Source of the DNA: Bimuria novae-zelandiae CBS 107.79 | Taxonomy: Eukaryota > Ascomycota > Dothideomycetes > Pleosporales > Didymosphaeriaceae | Reading direction: 5' to 3' | Length of the DNA: 64,000 nucleotides | NCBI GenBank assembly: GCA_010015655.1 | Contig: ML976657.1 | Span: 1,913,252-1,977,251 of the forward strand | Shown here: piece after piece, positions 56,301-64,000 of the stretch | Position numbering within the stretch: the first letter of the stretch is position 1 | Layout of the letters: the number at the start of each line of letters is the position of its first letter | Program-made: the position numbers and the translations under genes | The notes under the pieces: model-generated | What the model was told of the DNA's origin: nothing | Database searches by the model: none | Seen by the model: only the letters and a program-made list of their open reading frames with translations

Positions 56301-58524
56301 AAGATGTTCTTTCGTCCTTCGAATGAGGGAAGGCCAATGTGTAATCTGGAAGGAGTTCGACGCAGGACAGCGTGATCCAGTTGGCGTGGAAAGTTTGTAG
56401 CAAGTAGCACAAAAGGAGCGGTCTTTAGCTTGACAAGTCCGTCCATTTCAGTCAGGAGCTGGTTTGTCCGACTACGCTCCCAACTACGGTCGCCTGGTCC
56501 TCTCGCGTGGAACAGTGAGTCTGCTTCATCAATGAAGATGATGCTTGGAGCCAGCATCCGTCCCAGGTTGAAAAGTCCTTTGATAGCCTTTTCAGTCTCA
56601 CCAACCCACATGCTCACAATGTCAGCAGCGGACGCAGATAACATGGTAGCCTGGCATTCTCGTGCTAAGACCCTTGCAAGATGCGTCTTTCCTGTACCCG
56701 GCGGACCGTACAAGAGCGCTCCACCAATGCGGCCTTTCTTGAGGATACCGTATGCAGCGCGTCCAGTATTGGCGGGTTGATCGACCATTTGCTTGATTGT
56801 CTCTTCAATTTCAACATCCAATTGGATGTCTGACCATCCCTCTTCAATGCTTGCTAAGTTTTGTCAGCGGAGTTAATGGTGCATTTGGAAAAGGTTTTGT
56901 CATATTTTCTGTTGTAGAAATGTCTGATAAAATTTCCCACTCTAAGTTTTACCCATATGGAGTGATGTAGATGTGGGGAATTTGGAAACTTTCGGCTCAG
57001 TGCGGCAATGTGCCCGAGGCTAGGAATTAGGAAGAGAATGACGCACCAGGATCCACTAGAAGACCTAGGAGCTGATTTTCCCATTCGTAATTATCTTGGT
57101 CCTTCTCGATTTCTTGAATTACATTCTGAACCTTGATCGGGAAGGTTGACTATTTTTTCGATTCTTCGGGTTCTTCATTCCAGGTCTCAAGCAACTCCGC
57201 TCGTCGTCCCGCTGTCGATATAGCTCTGAGAACATCGATCACCCTAGCACCTTCACCAATTTGCTCTGCAACAGTTTCCAGCTCCTGTTCACTCATTAAT
57301 CGCTGAGTCAGAACTACAGACTGAGCTTCCTCAAGAAAGCCCCATTCCGCATAAGGTTCGATGAGTGGGTTCGACGATCTCGTGTAATTCCGCCGTAATT
57401 TCCTCTGTAGTATTCGGATATTATCTTCTCGAACCAAACTGTTGTTGCCATCACCATTCTGTAGCAAGTCTAGTTGATCTTTCGTCCTAAGCGGGGCGAC
57501 GACGATGGGATTCGTCGTCTTATAAGAGGCGGTAACGTAGCTTGACGAAATGACTAGTATTCGATCCGCGAAGCCGCTGGACGAGGTGATGAACGATCGA
57601 AGGCGCGATACAATAGTGGACTGCCAGCCATCATATCCTCTGTACCTTCTGTATGAGTCGTAGCTACTGTAATGATGGGCATCTGGGAAGTGAATAATAA
57701 CAGGCGTTCGGGAAGCAGCATGCTCAGATAAACTCTGATCCTCTGATTTCCGAAGCGGCGCTTCCAATATCTCACGAAACGGAAATTCGGGCTACCATAA
57801 GAATAAGCACTTTACAAGCGGACATAGCGAGGTGGAATACCTTTAAGCTTTTTTTCTTGACAGACTGAGTTGCTTCCAAAGTGGACTCTTTGTCGGTAAG
57901 CTCATCTTCAGCAAAGCACCTTTTTACGTAACTTTCCACCTCTTCACCGGAGTTGCTGGCGATCAACGCGAAATACTCAGCGATGTCATCTACGTCGTCA
58001 ATGCTCAGTGACACTAGGTGAGCGCCTATGTCTCGAGCAAAGTATTCGACGATGGCTTGGAAGAACTTGGGCGCTCCTTTGCTGCTACGCTGTTTTGGGA
58101 TGTGTAGAGATACATGAGTTTTTTGAAACTGTACAGATTTACGGTCAGACAGCTCGCGTTGGTCGCCGGACTTCCGTATGGCCGCGTGGAGGGCAGCGTA
58201 TATTGCTGGTTCCATCTGGAATTGGCGACCAGGAAAAGCGGACGTTGTGGATTCCTCAGAGAGTCCCGGTTCCCTGACCACCAGTGGAATATGCCGACTT
58301 TTCAATTCAATCGCGGTCGACACGCAGTTCTCTAGAAACCAGGCTGGTGCCTTGATTGATCTGGTCATTTGCGGTATGTCTCTATTCTTGGTGTCGTCTC
58401 GAGAAGTCGCTTCTCCACCAATTTGGGGGCCTGGTTGCTCAATGGATGGCGTGGAAGCCGGATCTGGAATACCAGAAGTCGTCTTCTTCGACTTGCGCCG
58501 GTATCGCCACGGTAGGATCGTCAT
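53374..58524 (-). CDS. AAA+ ATPase fused to a HET domain; one in-frame TAG
   Basis: Four exons on the minus strand: 58524-57841, 57791-57047, 56853-54845, 54708-53374. The introns are 49, 193 and 136 bp. Joints keep the frame (SLK-PEFPFRE, VDP-A-SIEEGW, WIMQ-EIALAPA), about 1590 codons. The N-terminal part resembles fungal AAA proteins (FFQAIVEYFARDIGAHLVSL; VIIHFPDAHHY). The AAA core has Walker A GPPGTGKT (about residue 526), Walker B IIFIDEADSLF, sensor LLATNFP and arginines in LRRTPSRL. In the same uninterrupted exon a HET domain follows (about 990-1150: YIALSYVWGD, VWIDAICINQND, YWQRLWIMQEI), then a full HET C-terminal region. A TAG at 57150-57152 (codon about 442) breaks the frame between the N-terminal part and the AAA core; the frame continues with PIKVQNVIQEIEKD, typical of the family, so it is a point change, not an intron. 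The start is uncertain; the frame is open to 58770. Confidence 0.82.
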
Positions 58525-59067
58525 TGCGGGACACCAATGCAGTGGAAAGCAGCGATTTGACGAGGTCGTGATGTTAAGGTGTAGCGTGGGCAGGTCACAA
58601 GTGAGGAGGAATGACTGCCCACGAATGGAACAACAAGTCCAGTGAGGAAGGCTCCCATACTGCAATTTGAAAATACGAACACAAATTTGGGGGCTGCCGT
58701 CTGAGTTGTTTGAGTGGCTGAGCAAGGCTGAGACTGCATGTCGATTAGGCAGGAGTAAGCACCCCGCCAAAATCGCGACGTGGCTCTACCTTTGACCCGG
58801 CTTCTAAAGACGGAGAGTGTTCGAGATTCAGACATAACATAGGAAGCATCGATTCCGGGTCTGCAGTGGTTTCCTGATGGTTTGAGAGTTTAGAAACGCA
58901 TTAGATGCGCGCGGTTCCAACCGGCTTGGTGCGCCCATTTCCCCGCTCCCACACGCTATCCGCCCCCACTTTCTATTCCCATGCATAACTCACCCATCCT
59001 GATACCCTCGTACTGTATGTACGTCAAAGCACGTCATTTGTAAAACTACACTCCCTCCAAGCCCACC
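58525..59067. promoter_or_regulatory. Divergent region, AAA-HET / GNAT
   Basis: Lies between two head-to-head genes, so it carries both promoters. An upstream ATG frame (58835, MSESRTLSVFRSRVK, with a possible GTAGAG donor after it) might be a first exon of the AAA-HET gene, but no matching acceptor could be fixed. Confidence 0.45.
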
Positions 59068-59907
59068 ATGGCGACCCCCTTCATCCGCCCCTTCAACACC
59101 GCCACGGATCAAGACGCTGGTCTCCACGTTGTACGCCCCCCACCCACCACTATCTCTTTCACGCTACACCTCAACACATCGACCTAGCCTTATCATCAAG
59201 TTCCACTACACCAGTGCCTACGCGCACATGTGATCACCGCATAAAGACGAATCCTCTCAATGGCACAAATCAAAATCACCTGACCCAAACCCCAGTTCTA
59301 CACCACCGCCGACGCCTCCGTCTCCCATGAGCCCGCCCGCACAATATCCTCCTACCTTTACTATTGCGCCTACACCCACCTCTCGCCATCCACCTGCCTC
59401 GTCCTCGACGACGGCGCCGGCCTTGCCGTCGGCTACATCATCGGCACGCCCGACACGGCCGCCTTCTCCTCCCACTGGAAATCATCTTTCGCACCCACCC
59501 TCGAAGCCAAGCTTATTCCCCCACCTCACCTATCCACAGAAGACCCAGCTCTGGAGACCCCGCTCGTGAAAGGTCTTAGAAAATCTGTGTACGAGGGTGC
59601 ATGTAGTATGCTGCAAGGAGTGGGGGATAGGGAGGTGTTGAGGGAGTATCCCGCGCATTTACATATTAATATTTTGCCTGAGTTTACGGGGAAGGGCTGG
59701 GGAGGCAAGATGGTGGGGGCATGGTTGGAGGTAGTGAAGGAATTGGGGGCGCAGGGTGTGCATTTGGGTATGGTAAGGACGAATGAGGGGGCGAGGCGGT
59801 TCTATGAGCGCTTGGGGTTTCGGTTGTGCGAGGAGGTGTTAGACGGGGGTGCGAGTGGGAAGGTTGGGAGACAGGATGGGGCGGTTTGTTTGGTGAAGAG
59901 GCTGTGA
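59068..59907 (+). CDS. GNAT-family N-acetyltransferase
   Basis: Two exons, 59068-59130 and 59296-59907 (intron 165 bp, donor GTACGC, acceptor CCCCAG), 224 residues. Exon 1 gives MATPFIRPFNTATDQD, the usual start of this GNAT group. Exon 2 continues with YTTADASVSHEPARTISSYL, LVLDDGAGLAVGYIIGTPD and the acetyl-CoA-binding stretch NILPEFTGKGWGGKMVGAWL (the Q/RxxGxG/A type, here GKGWGGK), ending with NEGARRFYERLGF, all GNAT hallmarks. The acceptor substrate is unknown. Composition of exon 2 is strongly GC-skewed at third positions. Confidence in the fold is high; the intron is inferred from frame and homology. Confidence 0.85.
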
Positions 59908-60162
59908 TGAGCGCTGTGAGGCAGTTTGGAAGAGAGGAAAGACCGAGCGGGATGGAGAAGAAAATGGTTAGTAGCATGCATTAATGTCGTGTCACCGTGG
60001 TCAAGTAACCGACATCAGGGTTTTGTGGAAGTTAGGTACATTGGAGATTAGCTCATATTCCGCAACGCTACTGCGAGGCCTGATAGCCTCGTAACGAGCG
60101 ACTGAAGGGAATCCTCGTCTGCAGTCTGACACTCGTCGCCCAGCCCCGATGTGCAAAGCCAA
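59908..60162. other. Convergent intergenic region
   Basis: 255 bp between the stops of the acetyltransferase and alcohol oxidase genes. Nothing else was recognised. Confidence 0.5.
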
Positions 60163-62631
60163 CTACAACCGAGCCAAGCCCACGATCTCACGCGGTGCGT
60201 GGTATGTCGGTACTTTCATGTCGAGCGCAGCGCCGGAGTAGCCAAGGTCCTCTGCCGTCAACACAGCACACTTCTCGCCGATGAGAAGAGCGGTCGAGTA
60301 CGTGTTGCAGCCGACGTTATCCTAGAGACACAAGCGAGTTAGCAAAAGCTAAATAAGTATCGGAAGCTGGGACATACCGGGCAGATTGAGAGATCAGCAA
60401 CCTTGAGGTTCTTCACCCCGTGAACGTTGAGACGCTCGTCGAGAACGCCGTGCTTGACGATCGAGTTGCCTTCCTTAGGCGCCATCGAGCAGGTGCCCAA
60501 GGAGTGCCAGGTGGTCTCAACGTGACGCTTGACCCAGTCCTCGATGTGCTTGATGTCCTCATTGGAGTACTTCAAATCCTCCTGGACCTCCTGACAGTTC
60601 GAGTTGAGCATGTTGGGCTCCGAAGCCTTCCCCTTCTTCACAGGCATGCTCCACGAGCCGTGCTGAATGCCTGCGGTGAGGTTGCCAGGCAAAGCGTAGG
60701 CATTGGTGGTGGCGAGATCCATATCATTGGCGCGAGCAGGGCTGTCGAACGCGTAGAACGGGTGCATGGCCTGAACTTCTCCGGCATAAGCATCCATGCG
60801 TCGCGCAGTCTCTCGGGACTTGATGTAACCCCACACCATGGGAGCTGTTGCGCTGATTAGCATGTGTATCTCTCAGTGACTCGTGGCGACGCACCCATAT
60901 CACGCTTGTCGTTCATGAAACCGGCATCGAAGTCGGGAGCCTCGTAAGGGTTGGGTGAGACTATGTGCGTCGAACCACGCGAGAACGGGTACTCGAGGAA
61001 GTGGAACATGGTGAAGAACTTGCCCGGGGGCAAAAGCATGTGGTCGCCAAACCAACCAGCAATAACAGCTGTAAAAACATGAGCAAGGTTTGTTGACGAG
61101 GTTGCGGAACTTACAGTAGTGCATAACGGGCTTGTCAGGCTTGTTCTTGAAGTAGCTGTCCCAGCCAGACCTAAACTCCTTGCACGGCCACGAGTCCATC
61201 TCCTTCAACTCTTCCTCGGTTGGCCTGATCTTCACGCCGGCTTCAATGCCGTTGGTCGCAAGTGGACCAGTGCCGTTGAGATTCCACTGGTTGAAAACTT
61301 GCTCTTGAACCTTGGGGTCACCACGCACGAAGTCATCAAACGACTCAACATGGGGCTTAGCACGATAGACGGAGAAGGTCTATGCGATGTTAGTTGGCTC
61401 ATAATCAGAAGTTATGCGGATACTAACTAAGTAGTGATCTTGGAAGTTCAATCCAACACCGGGGAGGTCAACGAGTGGCTTCACGCCAGCCTTGCGGAGC
61501 TTCGCTGGGTCACCGATACCGCTCCTCTGCAGGATCAAAGGCGAGCTGAGAGTGCCACCAGAGACGATGATCTGCTTCCGGGCCCTGTACGTCTTGCTGT
61601 GCAGCTGATTCGGATGAAGTGGCTTCGTTGGCACTGTCTTGACGCCAACGGCCACGCCGCCCTCGATGATAACCTTGTCGACTTTCGTGTTCACAGCCAG
61701 ATGGAGATTCTGGTGCACGGCACGAGTGCTGTGGATGTAACCATGTGCAGAATCGCTTCGACGTCCAGTATCGCGGTTGATCCACTTGAGCCAATGCTCA
61801 GCACCGTGGCCAGTCACCAAGTCTTGGAGGTCGTCCGTGGTGGGAATGCCCTGAGACTCAGAAGCGCGCAGGAAGTCCTCCTTAATCGGGTAGGTGTAGT
61901 TTCCGAACGAGACCTTGATCGGCCCCTCAAATCCGTGAATGTCGCGGTTGTTGCAAGAGCGCTGTTAAACAGTAAGCTTTGGTTCGTCATATTCGTGAAC
62001 GGGGTTCATCTGACTTGATAGGTCTCATGCTTCTTCATCAGTGGGATAAGCTCCTTGGTGGTCCAGCCCTTCGCCTGGAAGTCATCATAGTCTGAAGCGG
62101 ACGCACGCGTGTACATCTAATGCGTTGTAAGCACGTGTAATAGAAGTAACCGCATCTCAATTACCATGAAATTGATGGAAGAGCCACCGCCGAGAATATG
62201 GGCGCATGGCACCACAGCCCGTCGACCATCGAGCCATTCCGAGGGTCGTGAGTAGTAGAAGGAAGCAGTCTTGCTATCCAACTTCATGTTACGGGGATAG
62301 ATCCCCGGCCGGAACACCCATGGATTGTTAAGATTGTTCTCGCCTCCTTCGATAAGCAAAACTTGGAGATTATCTGAACCGAGGATGCACAGTTAGTGGA
62401 AAATCCTCAACGCTTGCATATTTGTATCGCAACAAGGCTCGAAGCCTGTACATGGGGAGCTTCGACAAAAGTTCAATTGCTCGTACTTGAAGCCGGGTGT
62501 ACAAAATTCGAAAGTGAAAATATGAACATGAGCCTCAACTTACGGTCCAGGTTCGCCAGTCGTCCAGCGACGACGCAACCGCATGACCCTCCACCGCATA
62601 CGATGATATCAACCTCGTCCGGGATGGTCAT
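60163..62631 (-). CDS. aox1: Alcohol (methanol) oxidase, GMC family, peroxisomal
   Basis: Eight exons on the minus strand: 62631-62544, 62373-62165, 62116-62015, 61961-61428, 61379-61115, 61068-60895, 60844-60378, 60321-60163; 665 residues, the normal length of alcohol oxidases. Most introns are 46-56 bp, the first 170 bp; one donor is GTCAGA. The protein starts [15 protein letters not shown], the FAD-binding fold, though the usual GGGSSGC reads GGGSCGC. GMC signatures follow: [12 protein letters not shown] and [15 protein letters not shown]. The active-site region is [16 protein letters not shown] with the catalytic His, then [19 protein letters not shown]. It ends GLARL, with ARL fitting a type 1 peroxisomal signal. 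The enzyme oxidises short primary alcohols to aldehydes with release of hydrogen peroxide. In filamentous fungi it is linked to methanol from pectin or lignin; the true substrate here is inferred. Confidence 0.95.
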
Positions 62632-64000
62632 TTTGGAAAAGTAGCACAATAGTTACAGGGTGTTTCCTTCAGAGTCCAAGAGAGATTTACCACAAGAGAA
62701 TATACATTCAATTGGGCTCATACATGAAAAGATTGCGGTACCGCCCTTCTTAAAGAACATCAGACCCCGCATGGACGGGATGTCGGCTGCATAGAGCTCT
62801 TCCAGATGGGTCCAAGTGGGACCAATCTGCTCGTCAGCACGTGTGTCCGACCCCTTGGCTATACCCCATTCATCGTGGGGTGGCTGTGTATATTCCTAGA
62901 GCATGCATCACCTGTCAAATCTAAGTAAATCTGCGCCGGCAATGCTATCAAGTGGATATTTTCTTTAGCAGAGGTGGGCTGATTTGCGGTCCGCATGATT
63001 GTTTTCCAGCGGATCCGCAACTACGATGCATCGTCCGTGAGAATGGGGCTGGTCCGTGATTGGCGGTAGAAAGCGGATGTCATGGATGCGTCCCGAATCC
63101 AAGGTTCCATGCAACATCCTAGACAAGCGGTTCAATAGCAACTTGCAGCTCCAAAGCGGTGAGACAAAGTAGCAATCCTCCACCAAGGATCAGTGAAAGT
63201 TACGGATTGAGCAAGGTTCATGCAGCGGGTACGTGCGTCAGAGCTCCACTTCCAGGAGGCTTTCATCCGGTCAAATAAGATGTGGGCGGTGGCCGATGCG
63301 ATTGTATGGAGTACCGTTCAGCAACACGAAAGTTGCTCTTTGGTGGGTACGTCCGAAAACAATACCGGTGCACCAAAAGAGGAGTTTGAGGGCTTTCACA
63401 CTCCTGGCAGGGTCGATGATAGCAACGTTTGGAGTCAGCGAGGATCACAACGGAACAGAGAGCTAACCTCTAGCCCAATGCGGGGTTAGCTAGTTGGGAA
63501 AGGAGCTTGGGCCCTGCGTGCATACGTAGGAGACCAGACGCAAACAGCTCTAGCAATCTGACAACGCGTATCACGAAAACGATGTGGGGTCGGAGACTCC
63601 TAGACGATGCTAAAAGAAGGCACACCAATGCGAGGCTTCGCTGGGCGGTGGCTAAGCGAGCGGGGGCGTGGTGAAGTGCGGGGACGAACTTAACCGCATT
63701 GCGTCTAAGCAGTTCGGATCGTGCGGGGGATGAGAAGAACCACGCCTGCTTCGAATCGAGCTATGGGCGGAGCCGCAACGTTGTCTCTAGGTCACAAGAG
63801 GCGGCATACTCGGCCCAAACAGTCGAGTTCGATTTCTCTCCGAGAAACGCCGTGCTACGCACGGCCCCACACGCTCAACGATAATACTAGCTCAATGAAA
63901 CAGATGCCCTAGAATGCAATTTGTATAGTAATATGTGTGGCAAATACATCCTATTGCACTGCCTTTGTGTTTTACACATACGAGTCGCATTTATAACCTG
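62632..64000. promoter_or_regulatory. Upstream region of alcohol oxidase; no recognised gene
   Basis: 1.4 kb of normal composition upstream of the alcohol oxidase start. It must hold that promoter. A CGG-AT-CCG palindrome (about 63011-63018) is a possible site for a Zn2Cys6 regulator, on motif alone. Several short frames around 63.2-63.9 kb show no family resemblance and are left out. Confidence 0.45.

Noticed and set aside
56854..57084. A separate small gene starting MGKSAPRSS
   Set aside because: It is made of the end of one exon in another frame plus intron sequence of the AAA-HET gene.
63220..63912. Several overlapping short frames near the right edge
   Set aside because: They overlap on both strands, show no family motif and lack splice or start context; more likely chance frames in GC-balanced DNA.
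1..64000. tRNA or rRNA genes, CRISPR arrays, telomeric repeats
   Set aside because: No B-box-like GGTTCGAATCC with a matching cloverleaf, no regular spacer array and no TTAGGG run were seen by eye; a tRNA scan could still find something missed.

Overview
The window looks like filamentous ascomycete (Pezizomycotina) nuclear DNA, probably a Dothideomycete. The evidence is short spliceosomal introns (about 46-190 bp, GT-AG, CTAAC branch sites), three HET-domain genes, a fungal hybrid histidine kinase that also carries kinase-like, AAA and GAF regions, a fungal alcohol oxidase, and transposons ruined by C-to-T/G-to-A changes rich in TpA, which is the signature of repeat-induced point mutation (RIP). 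The class-level guess is weak; the kingdom and subphylum are firm. Two compartments meet near 33.4 kb. || Positions 1-33.4 kb are an AT-rich, gene-poor island of nested transposons. An old Gypsy element (Gypsy-1, minus strand) is interrupted by Copia-1 (830-9961), which is interrupted by a hAT element (2823-6072, perfect 8-bp target duplication). Next comes one arm of a roughly 1.1-kb inverted repeat. It is split by a RIP-degraded pogo-type transposon (12348-22061, TA duplication), itself carrying Gypsy-2 (13992-21574, two 430-bp LTRs). Between the arms sits the only intact gene of the island, a HET-domain protein with seven near-identical ankyrin repeats (22342-24561). The other arm is split by a Fot1/pogo-like element (25776-32810, TA duplication), whose transposase is interrupted by Copia-2 (26549-31652, 144-bp LTRs, TGTTT duplication). 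Each arm shows the uninterrupted sequence at the site where the other arm was hit, so the order of events can be read. || Positions 33.4-64 kb are normal-composition, gene-dense DNA: a HET gene with an in-frame TAG just before its HET domain; an ankyrin + DIL protein; a divergently oriented 2406-aa hybrid histidine kinase (8 exons); the spindle-checkpoint coiled-coil protein Mad1; an MBD4-like G:T mismatch glycosylase; a large gene fusing an AAA+ ATPase to a HET domain, with one in-frame TAG; a GNAT acetyltransferase; and an 8-exon peroxisomal alcohol oxidase ending in ARL. The last 1.4 kb has no recognisable gene. || The housekeeping genes do not form a pathway with each other. The unusual content is the HET genes: a HET-ankyrin gene cradled in inverted repeats inside a transposon island, and an AAA-HET fusion. 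HET domains are known as effectors of fungal non-self recognition and regulated cell death, so these two are the best candidates for an undescribed recognition system. All splice models were read by eye; every junction kept the frame and restored family motifs, but none has transcript support here.
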